Shown here: piece after piece, positions 48,909 to 57,494 of the stretch
Numbering within the stretch: position 1 is the stretch's first letter
How the letters are laid out: each line of letters starts with the position of its first letter
From: CAZQFV01 sp964592645
Lineage (GTDB): Bacteria; Chloroflexota; Chloroflexia; DTKN01
Assembly (NCBI GenBank): GCA_964592645.1
Contig: CAZQFV010000012.1
Location: forward strand, 42,827-106,826
Direction of reading: 5' to 3'
Length of the DNA stretch: 64,000 bases
The notes under the pieces: model-generated
Database searches by the model: none
What the model saw: only the letters and a program-made list of their open reading frames with translations
Told to the model about the DNA's origin: nothing
Program-made: the position numbers and the translations under genes

Positions 48909-48937
48909 TTGACGCCGGCCCGAAACTCCGGTATAAT
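48909..48937 (+). promoter_or_regulatory. rpmH-rnpA operon promoter
   Basis: TTGACG (48909-48914) and TATAAT (48932-48937) are 17 bases apart. The rpmH start codon follows 74 bases later. The ~450-base gap from 48453 to here holds the NrdR boxes and the two divergent promoters. I saw no gene in it. Confidence 0.75.
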
Positions 48938-49011
48938 AGCTTGTCTGTAGCCATCGCCCCGCCCGGCGACGCTGTCCCCGGGCGGCTTTATCGATACCGT
49001 TGGGGGATTCG

Positions 49012-49176
49012 ATGCCAAAGCGAACGTATCAACCGAAAGCCCGCCGCCGCCTGCGCAAGCACGGTTTCCGCGCGCGCAACAGCACGCCCGCCGGCCGGCA
49101 GGTGCTCAAGAGCCGCCAGGCCAAGGGCCGCTGGAAGCTGACCGTCAGCGACGAGCTCCGGGGACGGAAACGCTAG
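49012..49176 (+). CDS. rpmH: 50S ribosomal protein L34
   Basis: This 54-residue basic protein starts MPKRTYQPKARRRLRKHGFR and continues RNSTPAGRQVLKSRQAKGRW, the L34 pattern. Its C-terminal dozen residues differ from the usual KGRKRLS end. In bacteria rpmH precedes rnpA, as here (26-base gap), so ribosome and RNase P synthesis are co-ordinated. dnaA, often upstream, is not present in this window. Confidence 0.95.
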   Translation: MPKRTYQPKARRRLRKHGFRARNSTPAGRQVLKSRQAKGRWKLTVSDELRGRKR

Positions 49177-49202
49177 CCGGGCTGGTGCCCCGAGGAGCCG
49201 GC

Positions 49203-49562
49203 GTGGAACGCCGCTTTCGCCTGCACGGGCGGGACCGCTTTCGCACGATCCACGAGCAGGGCAAGCGCTGGGTCCATCCGCTGGTGATCCTGGGCGGGTT
49301 GCCCAACGGCCTGAATTATGCTCGTTGCGGCTTCGTTACCAGCAGCAGGTTGGGCGGCGCCGTCGTCCGCAATCGCGTCCGTCGGCGCCTGCGCGAGGCG
49401 GTTCGGCTCCGTTACGGCCACATCACTCCAGGTTGGGACCTGGTCTGGATCGCCCGGCCCCCGATCCTGGCGGCTGATTTCCCGGCCATCTACGGAGCAG
49501 TGTCCGGCCTGCTGCGCCAGGCCGGCCTGTGGCAGGACCGGCCGGGGGACGACGATGCGTGA
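49203..49562 (+). CDS. rnpA: ribonuclease P protein component
   Basis: This 119-residue protein is the basic subunit that helps the RNase P RNA cleave tRNA leaders. The start is a GTG behind GAGGAG. It has the N-terminal RFRLHGRDRFRTIHEQGK strand and helix, RCGFVTSSRLGGAVVRNRVRRRLREAVR (the diagnostic RNR helix near residue 65) and a C-terminal WDLVWIARP strand. It overlaps yidD by 8 bases. Confidence 0.95.
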   Translation: MERRFRLHGRDRFRTIHEQGKRWVHPLVILGGLPNGLNYARCGFVTSSRLGGAVVRNRVRRRLREAVRLRYGHITPGWDLVWIARPPILAADFPAIYGAVSGLLRQAGLWQDRPGDDDA

Positions 49563-49764
49563 GGCGTTGCTCTTTCTCATCCGGCTGTACCAGCGGACCA
49601 TTTCCCAGGTCACGCCTGCCACTTGCCGCTTCTACCCGTCCTGCTCCGAGTACGGCTACCAGGCGATCGCCAGGTACGGCGTGTTCAAGGGCACCTGGAT
49701 GGCCATCAAGCGCGTCGTCCGCTGTAACCCGTTCAACCCGGGAGGCTACGACCCCGTGCCGTAG
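49555..49764 (+). CDS. yidD: membrane protein insertion efficiency factor YidD
   Basis: This 69-residue protein overlaps rnpA by 8 bases. It has the conserved core LIRLYQRTISQVTPATCRFYPSCSEYGYQAI (Cys pair at residues ~24 and ~30) and ends with RCNPFNPGGYDPVP. YidD aids insertion of YidC substrates. The gene order rnpA-yidD-yidC is the standard one. Confidence 0.95.
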   Translation: MREALLFLIRLYQRTISQVTPATCRFYPSCSEYGYQAIARYGVFKGTWMAIKRVVRCNPFNPGGYDPVP

Positions 49765-49821
49765 CCCCCGTTCCACACATCGCCGAATCAGCCACGTGCT
49801 GGCTCGCAGGAGGTTCAATCG

Positions 49822-50838
49822 TTGGGTGCATTAGGTGAAGCCATCGGCGCCATCGCGAACGGGTTTGTCGTGCTCATGGAGACGGTCCTGCGCTTCTTCT
49901 ACAGCCTGCCCCCCCACAGCGCCGGCCTGTCCATCATCTTTTTCACGATTGCCGTCAAGCTCCTGATGACACCGCTGACCATCAGCCAACTGCGGGCCTC
50001 GCGGGAGATGCAAAAACTCCAGCCCCAACTCAAGGAGCTGCAGAAAAAATACGCCAAGGACCGCGAGAAGCTGCAGCAGGAGACGCTGGCCCTGTACCGC
50101 CAGCACGGCGTCAGCCCCACCCAGGGCTGTCTGCCCTCCCTGCTGCAGCTGCCCATCTTTCTGGGCGTCTATTACGCCATCCTCAACCTGACGCGCATCC
50201 CCACCGTGGGCACCCTGCTCGGCCGGCTGACCGGGTTCGAGTCGCTGGCTTTGCTCGGGCTGGCCCAGGTGCCCACCGACATCGCCACCGGCCTCACCCG
50301 CGGTATCTTTGCCGGGGAGTCTTTTCTCTGGATGTCCACGCTGGGCAAGCCCGACGCCCTGCACATCCTGCCGATCCTGGCCGGCCTGCTGCAGATCGTC
50401 CAGCAGAAGATGATGACCTCCAAGGACGCCGACCCGCAGCAGCAGGCCATGAACAACGCCATGATGTTCATGCCGCTGATGATCGTCTTTATCGGCTGGA
50501 CCTTCCCGGCCGGCGCGGTGATCTACTGGGTCACCCAGAGCCTGGTGGGCGTCGTCCAGCAGTACATTACCTCGGGCTGGGGCGGGCTGCGCCAATGGCT
50601 GCCCTTCCTGCCCGAGCGCAAACAGGAAGAAAAGAAGCCGCGCCGCAAGCCCCGAGATGTTGAGGAGCCGTCTAGCCCGGCCCCTCAGCAGCGCGGCTGG
50701 TTCTGGCGGATCATGGACCGCATGTCCGAGATGCAGCAGGCCGCGGCGCAGCCGACCCCCGAGACCGAACCCGAGGAGGCGCCGCCCCCCACGGCGGCAA
50801 CCCCGCCGGCCCCATCCAAACGCCACGGCCGTCGCTGA
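49822..50838 (+). CDS. yidC: membrane protein insertase YidC/OxaA
   Basis: This 338-residue insertase starts at a TTG with GGAGG upstream. It has the five-helix core of the YidC2 type: SIIFFTIAVKLLMTPLTISQL (hydrophilic-groove Lys), the cytoplasmic coiled pair around KYAKDREKLQQETLALYRQ, GCLPSLLQLPIFLGVYYAI, and the last helices FMPLMIVFIGWTFPAGAVIYWV. The large periplasmic domain of the YidC1 type is absent. The C-terminal ~75 residues are basic, Pro-rich and disordered and may touch ribosomes. Confidence 0.95.
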   Translation: MGALGEAIGAIANGFVVLMETVLRFFYSLPPHSAGLSIIFFTIAVKLLMTPLTISQLRASREMQKLQPQLKELQKKYAKDREKLQQETLALYRQHGVSPTQGCLPSLLQLPIFLGVYYAILNLTRIPTVGTLLGRLTGFESLALLGLAQVPTDIATGLTRGIFAGESFLWMSTLGKPDALHILPILAGLLQIVQQKMMTSKDADPQQQAMNNAMMFMPLMIVFIGWTFPAGAVIYWVTQSLVGVVQQYITSGWGGLRQWLPFLPERKQEEKKPRRKPRDVEEPSSPAPQQRGWFWRIMDRMSEMQQAAAQPTPETEPEEAPPPTAATPPAPSKRHGRR

Positions 50839-50881
50839 TCCGGCCCCGCCAGAGGACTGCAGGGTTTTCAGGAGGCCCACT

Positions 50882-51592
50882 ATGAAGGATGAAGTTTCCA
50901 TCCGTGCCCAGAGCGTCGAGGAAGCCATCCGCCTGGCCCTGGAGCACCTGGAACTGCGGCGCGACGAGGTCGAAGTCCAGGTGCTGGAAGAGCCAGGGGC
51001 CGGCGAGGGCGGCGCGGAAGAGGCCCTGGTGCGGGTCACCCGCAAGGGGACGGTCCTGCCGAAAGCGGCCCCGCCGGCACCCGCGGAAGGGGCCGATCCC
51101 CTCGCCATAGGCCAGGAGGTGCTCGCCGATCTGCTGCGGCACATGGGCATGGCGGCCCAGGTCACCGTGGGCAGCTACGCCCTGGTCCCGGAGGAGGAAC
51201 AGCCGATTCTCGAGGTGACGACGGCCAGCGAACGCGACTCGGGCCTGCTCATCGGCCGGCGCGGCGAGACGCTACACCATCTCCAGTTCCTGCTCAACCT
51301 GCTGGTCAGCCGGCGCCTCCACCACTGGCCCTGCCTACTGGTGGACGTGGAGCAGTACCGGCGGCGCCGCGACGCCTCCCTGGGCGACCTGGCCCGGCGG
51401 ATGGCCGGACGGGTGAGCCAATCCGGGCAGCCGCTCACCCTGGAGCCGATGCCGCCCTACGAGCGCCGCGTCATTCATATCGCCCTGCGGGACGACCCCT
51501 CGGTGGTGACCCAGAGCACCGGTGTGGGGGACAGCCGCAAGGTGGTGATCTACCCGAGCGGATGGGACCTCCCCCAGGATTCCTCGTTGTAG
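50882..51592 (+). CDS. jag: RNA-binding protein Jag/KhpB (Jag-N, KH, R3H)
   Basis: This 236-residue protein has a Jag_N domain (SIRAQSVEEAIRLALEHL), a KH domain with the GRRGET loop in SGLLIGRRGETLHHLQFLLN and an R3H domain with PYERRVIHIALRDD near residue 200. GDSRKVVIYPS follows at the end. KhpB binds RNA together with KhpA and regulates cell division and elongation in Gram-positives. The position right behind yidC is the common one. The PfkB gene starts 31 bases inside its end. Confidence 0.93.
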   Translation: MKDEVSIRAQSVEEAIRLALEHLELRRDEVEVQVLEEPGAGEGGAEEALVRVTRKGTVLPKAAPPAPAEGADPLAIGQEVLADLLRHMGMAAQVTVGSYALVPEEEQPILEVTTASERDSGLLIGRRGETLHHLQFLLNLLVSRRLHHWPCLLVDVEQYRRRRDASLGDLARRMAGRVSQSGQPLTLEPMPPYERRVIHIALRDDPSVVTQSTGVGDSRKVVIYPSGWDLPQDSSL

Positions 51593-52404
51593 GGCATGTA
51601 ACGCGCGACCTCCTGGTGGACGGCACCTACCGCCTGGGAGGGACGGCGCTCTACGCGGCGGTCACGGCGGCCCGGCTGGGGTATCGTCCGGCCGTCTACA
51701 CGGCGGCCGGACCGGACCTGGACCTGACACCGCTGCACCGGGCGGCGGGCGGCGTGGAGATCATCTGTCTCCCGGCGCCCACTACGACAACCTTTGCCAA
51801 TCGCTACGGCGGCGGCCATCGCCAGCAACTCCTGCTGGCCCGGGCCGCGCCCCTGTCTCCCGACGCCCTGCCCGCGGCCTGGAAGCAGATCCCGTGCGTG
51901 CTCCTGGGCCCCGTAGCCCAGGAGATCCTGCCGGCCTGGCAGGACTGCTTTCCCCGGGCGACCCGCGGGGCCTGTCTGCAGGGATGGCTGCGCGACTGGG
52001 ACGGGGCGGGCCGGGTGCGCTTTGGCGATTGGGACGGGGCCGCCCAATGGCTGCCGCGCCTGGCGGCGGCCTTTCTGAGCGTCGAGGACCTCGGCGAACG
52101 GCCGGACCTGGCCGCGCAGTACGCCGCCGATTGCCCGCTGCTCCTGCTGACCGCCGGGCCGCAGGGAGCGACCCTCTTCCAGGGGGGCCGGCCGCAGACG
52201 GTGGCCGCCTTCCCGGCCCAGGAGGTCGATCCGACCGGCGCCGGCGATGTCTTTGCCGCAGCCTTTCTGCTGCGCTACAGCGAGGGCGCGGCGCCGGCTG
52301 CGGCCGCCCGTTTCGCCGCCGCCGCGGCCGCCCTCAGTGTGCAGGGGCCCGGTGTCGCCGCCATCCCCGACCGGCCGGCGGTGGAGGCGCTGCTGCGGCC
52401 ATAG
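51562..52404 (+). CDS. PfkB-family carbohydrate kinase-like protein
   Basis: This 280-residue protein overlaps jag by 31 bases. It has the two PfkB features: the N-terminal glycine motif with FLVVGHVTRDLL and RLGGTALYAAVTAARLG, and the catalytic anion-hole motif EVDPTGAGDVFAAAFLLRY near residue 230 with the catalytic Asp. Substrates include ribose, fructose, adenosine and inosine. The specificity is not readable. The N-terminal GNxxxD of classic ribokinases is changed (GHVTRD). Confidence 0.85.
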   Translation: MGPPPGFLVVGHVTRDLLVDGTYRLGGTALYAAVTAARLGYRPAVYTAAGPDLDLTPLHRAAGGVEIICLPAPTTTTFANRYGGGHRQQLLLARAAPLSPDALPAAWKQIPCVLLGPVAQEILPAWQDCFPRATRGACLQGWLRDWDGAGRVRFGDWDGAAQWLPRLAAAFLSVEDLGERPDLAAQYAADCPLLLLTAGPQGATLFQGGRPQTVAAFPAQEVDPTGAGDVFAAAFLLRYSEGAAPAAAARFAAAAAALSVQGPGVAAIPDRPAVEALLRP

Positions 52405-52441
52405 CGACCAGGGCGCAGCCCACGGGATACCCGAACCGGCT

Positions 52442-54121
52442 ATGCTGACCTTTTTTCGCAGTCTCCGCCACCTGCCGCAGTACCGGCACATCGCCGCCGT
52501 GCTCACCCGGCACGGCCTGGGCTGGCTGGCCGACCAGTTGGGCCTTTCCCGCACCCTGGCGTGGCCGCGTCGCCTCCTGCGCCGCCCCGCGCCTGCTCCT
52601 CCCGCCGCTTCCCTCGCCCAGCGGCTCTGCCGGGCCCTGGAGGAGCTGGGTCCCACCTTTGTCCTGCTGGGCCGCTACCTGGCAACCCGCCGCGATCTGC
52701 TCCCCCCCGAACTGTGCCGGGAGCTAAGCGGCCTGCCTGCCAGCGGCCCGCCCATGCCGCCTTCCATGGTCGTCCGCACCGTAGAAGGCGCCCTGGGCCG
52801 GCCGCTCACCGGCCTCTTCTCCGATTTCGCGGCCGAGCCGTGGCGCTGCACCTGGCTGTGGCAGGTCCACCAGGCCCGGACGACAGCCGGGGCCTCCGTC
52901 TGGGTGTTTGTGTCGAACACCGCCGCCGGCGCACGCCTGGAAGAGGACCAGACCCTGCTGCAGGACCTGGCCGGCCTCATCGACGAGAGCCGGCCCCTGG
53001 GCTGGCGCGGGGCCGCCGAACTGTGGCAGGATTGGCAGGAGGACCTGCGCCAGATGGCCGTGACCGGCGAATGGGGCCACAACGCCGAGCGCTGGGGACA
53101 CAACTTTGCTGCCCGAGCGGGGGTGATCTTCCCCGAAGTGGATGGGGAACGCACCGCCGACGGCGTCCTGACCTGCCAGGCCCTTACGGGCCGGCCGCTG
53201 CGCGCCGTCATCCAGGAAGAGCCGGGACCGCACGAGGAACTGGCCAGGGCGCTGTACAGCGCCCTGGCCCAGGCGATCTTCCTGGACGGCTTCTACCCGG
53301 CGCCGCCGGCCTGGGAGGGCTGGACGGTCCTGCCCGACGGCCGGCTGGCGCTGACCATCCTGGCCCCGGCCGGCGAGTTGGACAGCGGCACGCGCCTGGC
53401 CCTCTGGGCGCTGCTGGAGAGCCTGCGCGACGAGGACCTGGACGGCGTCCGCGACGGCTGCACCGCGGCCGGCCTGCTGCGGCGCCGCGAGATCTCTGCC
53501 GCAATGTGCCAGCTCCTCCGCCACCTGGTTGAACGCTACCACGACCTGCCCCTGGAAGAGATCGCCTTGAACGAAGTCGTGGCCGACCTCTGGGACCTGG
53601 CCGGGCACAAAGGAGCGGCCCTGCCGGCGGAGATGGGGCTGCTGCTCCGCACCCTGGCCGCGCTCCAGGACCTGGGCCGGCAGTTGGCGCCGCGCGTCGG
53701 GGCCGCGGAGGAGCTGGCTATGGTCATCCGCCAGGCGATCGCGCAGCGCCATTCCTGGGCGGTCCGCGGCCGGCGGATCGTGCGCGCGGGCCGGTCTTGG
53801 CTGCGAGCGCTGCGCTCCTTCCCGATCGCGGCCGACCGCCTGCTTTCGCAGGCCGTCCAGGGGGACCTCCTGCTCGGGGTGGAGCCGCGCGGCTGGCAGA
53901 AGCCGCTGCGTCGGCTGGAGCGCATGGTGACCCGCCTGATACTCAGCCTGCTGGCCGCCGGGCTGCTCATGGGGCTGGCCCTGCTCCTGACGGCCCTGCT
54001 GCCGGCTCCGTGGGGACCCTGGGGATGGATCCTGGCCGGCGGGGCCCTGGCGACGACGGCCGCGGTGAGCATCTTGCTCCTGGCGGCCTCCTTGCGCAGA
54101 GAGCATCGAGGGCATCGTTGA
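52442..54121 (+). CDS. ABC1/UbiB-family pseudokinase with two C-terminal membrane helices
   Basis: This 559-residue protein has the global layout of the AarF/UbiB atypical kinases: EELGPTFVLLGRYLATRRDLLPPELCREL near residue 67, a QVHQA segment near 141, VLPDGRLALTIL around 301-312, a helical C-lobe and two final transmembrane helices. However, key residues are replaced. KxGQ becomes LLGR, the beta-3 Lys of VAVKV is missing (VWVFV), the HADPHPGN catalytic segment is AIFLDGFYPAPPAWEG, and the DFG Asp becomes TIL. It should therefore fold like a UbiB protein but lack phosphotransfer. A role in isoprenoid or quinone lipid handling is inferred only from the family. Confidence 0.78.
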   Translation: MLTFFRSLRHLPQYRHIAAVLTRHGLGWLADQLGLSRTLAWPRRLLRRPAPAPPAASLAQRLCRALEELGPTFVLLGRYLATRRDLLPPELCRELSGLPASGPPMPPSMVVRTVEGALGRPLTGLFSDFAAEPWRCTWLWQVHQARTTAGASVWVFVSNTAAGARLEEDQTLLQDLAGLIDESRPLGWRGAAELWQDWQEDLRQMAVTGEWGHNAERWGHNFAARAGVIFPEVDGERTADGVLTCQALTGRPLRAVIQEEPGPHEELARALYSALAQAIFLDGFYPAPPAWEGWTVLPDGRLALTILAPAGELDSGTRLALWALLESLRDEDLDGVRDGCTAAGLLRRREISAAMCQLLRHLVERYHDLPLEEIALNEVVADLWDLAGHKGAALPAEMGLLLRTLAALQDLGRQLAPRVGAAEELAMVIRQAIAQRHSWAVRGRRIVRAGRSWLRALRSFPIAADRLLSQAVQGDLLLGVEPRGWQKPLRRLERMVTRLILSLLAAGLLMGLALLLTALLPAPWGPWGWILAGGALATTAAVSILLLAASLRREHRGHR

Positions 54122-54123
54122 GC

Positions 54124-54152
54124 TTGACAATTCGGAGGCGATATGATATAAC
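54124..54152 (+). promoter_or_regulatory. promoter of the small membrane protein gene
   Basis: TTGACA (54124-54129) and TATAAC (54147-54152) are 17 bases apart, overlapping the end of the pseudokinase gene region. Confidence 0.75.
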
Positions 54153-54200
54153 CTCCTCCCGGTGTCGCCTACCAAATTGCTCGCTCAAAAGGAGGACGAC

Positions 54201-54431
54201 TTGGCCAAGTGGGTGCTCGTGGTCGTCGGCGTACTGGTGATCGTCCTGGTCCCCTTGGTGCTCCCGGGGATCCTCTGGCCCTACGACGGGCTGGAGGTGT
54301 GCCGGGGAGACCTGGTGACGAGCGGGCCAACCTGCCGGCTCTCGTGGGCCAAACTCTTGGGAATCCTAGTTCCCAGCTTGTTGGTGGGCGCAGTCTGCAT
54401 CGTCGGCGGGTTGCGGATCAAGCGCCGGTAG
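54201..54431 (+). CDS. small two-helix membrane protein
   Basis: This 76-residue protein starts at a TTG with GGAGG six bases upstream. Two transmembrane helices (WVLVVVGVLVIVLVPLVLPG and LLGILVPSLLVGAVCIVGG) enclose an extracellular loop with two cysteines (LEVCRGDL and GPTCRLSW), which may form a disulfide. It has its own promoter and is monocistronic. No family is recognised. The following 54432-54675 gap before dnaJ shows no gene, CIRCE or other site I can support. Confidence 0.7.
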   Translation: MAKWVLVVVGVLVIVLVPLVLPGILWPYDGLEVCRGDLVTSGPTCRLSWAKLLGILVPSLLVGAVCIVGGLRIKRR

Positions 54432-54675
54432 CGGGGCGTGCGCCGTTTACAAGTCCAACCCGAACGCGCTCCGCCTCGGGCCAGCTACCCCGCTTGGGCA
54501 GTCTACCGGGCCGATTCGTCGGTCACGGCGCAGCCCGCAGGCCGCGGAACGCATCCGTGATGCACCTACACAAACGCAGGCCCCCCCGGCAGCGCCCCTG
54601 GCCGGGGCCGGATGCAACGTACCGAGCCAACTATAGGGGCAGCACGATTTCGACGACGGGAGGCTGTGGCACGAT

Positions 54676-55827
54676 ATGAACGCGGCAAAGCGTGACTACT
54701 ACGAGGTGCTGGGGGTACCCCGGACGGCGAATACCGAGGAAATCAAAAAGGCCTTTCGCCGCCTGGCTCGCCAGTATCATCCCGATGTCAACCGCTCGCC
54801 CGATGCCGAGAGCCTCTTCAAGGAGATCAACGAGGCCTACGAAGTGCTCTCGGACGAACAGAAGCGGGCCGCCTACGACCGCTTTGGCCATGCCGGCGTG
54901 AACGGGGTGACCGGCGGAGCCGGCCCCTTTGACCCCTTCGCCGGCGTCGGCTTCGGGGACATCTTCGATACCTTCGAATCGTTCTTCTCCGGCATGACCG
55001 GCGCCGCTACGCGCAAGCGGCCCCAGCGCGGCGCCGACCTGCGCTACACCCTGTCCCTGACCTTCGAGGAGGCCGTCTTCGGCTGCGAGAAGGAGGTCGA
55101 AATCCCCCGTCTGGAGAGCTGCCCGGTCTGCCGGGGTTCGGGGGCCGAACCGGGGACGCAGCCGGTGCGCTGCCCCCGCTGCGGCGGCACCGGCGAGGTG
55201 CGCCAGCGTGGCCCCTTCCTGAACATGATCGTGATGGCGCCGTGCGAGCAGTGCCAGGGCGAGGGGGTCATCAACGCCATCCCCTGTCACGAGTGCCAGG
55301 GGCAGGGCCGCATCCGGGCCACGCGCAAGCTGGCGGTCAAGGTGCCGGCCGGCGTGGACGAGAACTCGCAGATCCGGTTGAGCGGCGAGGGGGAGGCCGG
55401 CCTGCGCAACGGCCCGCGCGGCGACCTGTACATCGCCCTGCGGATCAAACCACACCCCCATTTCCAGCGGCAGGGCAACAACATCATCTACGAGTTGCCG
55501 ATCAACATCGCCCAGGCGGCCCTGGGAGCCGAGGTGGTCGTCCCCACGGTCGACGGCCAGGAAGAGGTCATCCGCATCCAGCCCGGCACCCAGAGCGGCC
55601 GCACCTACGCGTTGCGCAACAAGGGGGTGCCTTTCCTGCGGGGAAACGGCCGTGGGGATCAGATCGTGGTCGTCCGCGTCATCATCCCGACCAAGCTGAC
55701 CGACCGCCAGCGCAGCCTGCTGGAGGAGCTGGCCGAGACGCTGGGCAGCGAGGTGGGAGACGGCAAACGCAGCGTCCTGGATTGGATGCGCGATGCCTTT
55801 GGCGGAAACTCCGGCCGGACGGATTGA
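54676..55827 (+). CDS. dnaJ: chaperone DnaJ
   Basis: This 383-residue type I Hsp40 has a J domain with YYEVLGVPRTANTEEIKKAF and the HPD tripeptide near residue 36, and a Gly/Phe-rich linker (residues ~80-105). Four zinc-binding repeats follow (CPVCRGSG, CPRCGGTG, CEQCQGEG, CHECQGQG, residues ~150-210), then the two substrate-binding beta domains. It stimulates DnaK. dnaK and grpE are not adjacent, so this is a solitary dnaJ copy. Confidence 0.96.
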   Translation: MNAAKRDYYEVLGVPRTANTEEIKKAFRRLARQYHPDVNRSPDAESLFKEINEAYEVLSDEQKRAAYDRFGHAGVNGVTGGAGPFDPFAGVGFGDIFDTFESFFSGMTGAATRKRPQRGADLRYTLSLTFEEAVFGCEKEVEIPRLESCPVCRGSGAEPGTQPVRCPRCGGTGEVRQRGPFLNMIVMAPCEQCQGEGVINAIPCHECQGQGRIRATRKLAVKVPAGVDENSQIRLSGEGEAGLRNGPRGDLYIALRIKPHPHFQRQGNNIIYELPINIAQAALGAEVVVPTVDGQEEVIRIQPGTQSGRTYALRNKGVPFLRGNGRGDQIVVVRVIIPTKLTDRQRSLLEELAETLGSEVGDGKRSVLDWMRDAFGGNSGRTD

Positions 55828-55832
55828 CGAAA

Positions 55833-55860
55833 GAGGGCACAGCATACCGGCCGTGCCCTC
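55833..55860. terminator. hairpin behind dnaJ
   Basis: GAGGGCAC (55833-55840) and GTGCCCTC (55853-55860) form an 8-bp stem with a 12-base loop, six bases behind the dnaJ stop. It has no T-run, so it may act as a terminator only with rho. Confidence 0.45.
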
Positions 55861-55935
55861 GATGATGTCGATCTCCAGACCGGGCCCCCCAGGTTTTGGG
55901 GCCGGGCAACCTCCCCCGTGTAGGGTCCTCGATTG

Positions 55936-56136
55936 TCACTCCCTGGCGATCAGGCGCTCATCCCGGTGCTTATCCCCTTCCTCGATCAGCATCACCGGAA
56001 TATCGTCGTGCACGGGATAGCGCCGGCCGCAGGTGTGGCAGACCAGCCACTCCTCCTGCCCCTCTTGGACATACTCGATTGGGGCTTTGTCGTCGGGACA
56101 GACCAGGATCTGCAGCAGATCGGGATGCACCGGCAT
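55936..56136 (-). CDS. Trm112/UPF0434 family zinc-ribbon-like protein
   Basis: This 66-residue protein starts at the ATG at 56136 with GGAGG behind ACA. It shows LLQILVCPDDKAPIEYVQEG, the Cys pair in WLVCHTCGRRYPVHDDIPVML and an acidic-basic tail. Eukaryotic Trm112 activates methyltransferases; bacterial relatives are uncharacterised partners. The first Cys motif has lost one Cys (CPDD instead of CPxC), so zinc binding may be weakened. Confidence 0.82.
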   Translation of the reverse strand: MPVHPDLLQILVCPDDKAPIEYVQEGQEEWLVCHTCGRRYPVHDDIPVMLIEEGDKHRDERLIARE

Positions 56137-56218
56137 CAGCGGCCTCCTGTCAGCAATCCATATCCGGCGGTTCCTCTTTAGTATAGCACGAGCCCCCAAG
56201 ACAGGCAAACGCTTGAGT

Positions 56219-57397
56219 TCAGGAGCGGCGCACCTCGCTCCAGAAGCTGTTCCCCGTGGGCCACGGTCCCATCTGCCAGATCTCGGCCAGCGTGGCGGCG
56301 ATATCGGCAAAGGTGGCCCGCGTGCCCAGATCGACCCCGGGGCGCACGGCCGGCCCGTAGAGCAGCAGCGGGACATACTCGCGCGAGTGGTCGGTGGAGG
56401 CGGTGGTCGGGTCGCAGCCGTGGTCGGCGGTGAGCAGGAGCAGGTCGCCGGGCCGCAGGGCGGCATAGATCTCGGGCAGCCGGGCGTCGAACGCCTCCAG
56501 CCCCTGGGCGTAGGCGGCGGGGTCGTTGCGGTGGCCCCAGCGCATGTCAAAGTCCACCAGGTTGGTCCAGATCAGGCCGGCCTCCTGGCGGGCCATGAAC
56601 TGCAGCGTCACGTCGACGCCGTGCATGTTGTCGTGGGTGTGCTCGGCGGCGGTGATGCCGCGGCCGGCAAAGATGTCCTCGATCTTGCCCACCGCCCCGA
56701 CCTCGTACCCGGCGGCCCGCAGCCGGTCGAGCACCGTCTCTTGCGGCGGGGGCAGAGACCAGTCGCGGCGGTTGGCCGTGCGCGTGTAGTGGCCGGCGAC
56801 ACCGACAAAGGGCCGGGCGATGACCCGCCCCACGGCGTGCTCCCCGCGCAGCATCTCGCGGGCGATGCCGCAGATGCGGTAGAGCTCCTCCAGGGGGATC
56901 ACCTCTTCGTGGGCGGCCACCTGGAACACGCTGTCGGCCGAGGTGTAGAGGATCGGCCGGCCCGTGCGCACGTGCTCCGCGCCCAGCTCGGCGATGATCT
57001 CGGTCCCGGAGGCCGCCTTGTTCCCCAACACCCGCCGGCCGATGCGCCGTTCGTACTCCTGCACCAGGTCCGCGGGAAACCCATGCGGATAGGTGGGCAA
57101 CGGCCGCTCCGAGATCACCCCGGCGATTTCCCAGTGCCCGACGGTGGTGTCCTTGCCGCGGCTGGCCTCCGCCAGCCGGCCGTAGGCACCCTGGGGCGCG
57201 GCGGCCGGCGGAACGCCGACGATAGGCGTTATGCGGCCCAACCCCAGGGCGCCCATGTGCGGCAGACGCAGGCCGCCCACGGCCCGGGCCGTGTTCCCCA
57301 GGGTGTTGCTGCCCTCGTCGCCGTACTCCGCCGCGTCGGGCAACGCCCCCACCCCCACACTATCCAACACGATCAGGATGACCCTTCGGATGGCCAT
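56219..57397 (-). CDS. deoB: phosphopentomutase
   Basis: This 392-residue enzyme of the alkaline phosphatase fold interconverts (deoxy)ribose-1- and 5-phosphate. Metal and substrate motifs are VILIVLDSVGVGALPDA at the start, GNTARAVGGLRLPHMGALGLG, RGKDTTVGHWEIAGV (catalytic Thr loop), EVGAVGKIEDIF and LLLLTADHGCDPTT. The ATG is the first in-frame codon. It is monocistronic here, and no purine phosphorylase is adjacent. It should feed nucleoside salvage. Confidence 0.95.
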   Translation of the reverse strand: MAIRRVILIVLDSVGVGALPDAAEYGDEGSNTLGNTARAVGGLRLPHMGALGLGRITPIVGVPPAAAPQGAYGRLAEASRGKDTTVGHWEIAGVISERPLPTYPHGFPADLVQEYERRIGRRVLGNKAASGTEIIAELGAEHVRTGRPILYTSADSVFQVAAHEEVIPLEELYRICGIAREMLRGEHAVGRVIARPFVGVAGHYTRTANRRDWSLPPPQETVLDRLRAAGYEVGAVGKIEDIFAGRGITAAEHTHDNMHGVDVTLQFMARQEAGLIWTNLVDFDMRWGHRNDPAAYAQGLEAFDARLPEIYAALRPGDLLLLTADHGCDPTTASTDHSREYVPLLLYGPAVRPGVDLGTRATFADIAATLAEIWQMGPWPTGNSFWSEVRRS

Positions 57398-57494
57398 AGC
57401 TTATCGAGTACCCGCAGTTCGTCGGCGGCCCCGGGGGACAGGTAGCAAGTGTCCCTTGCTCCCGATCTGTACGTCCGTGGCCCAAGTCGGCATT

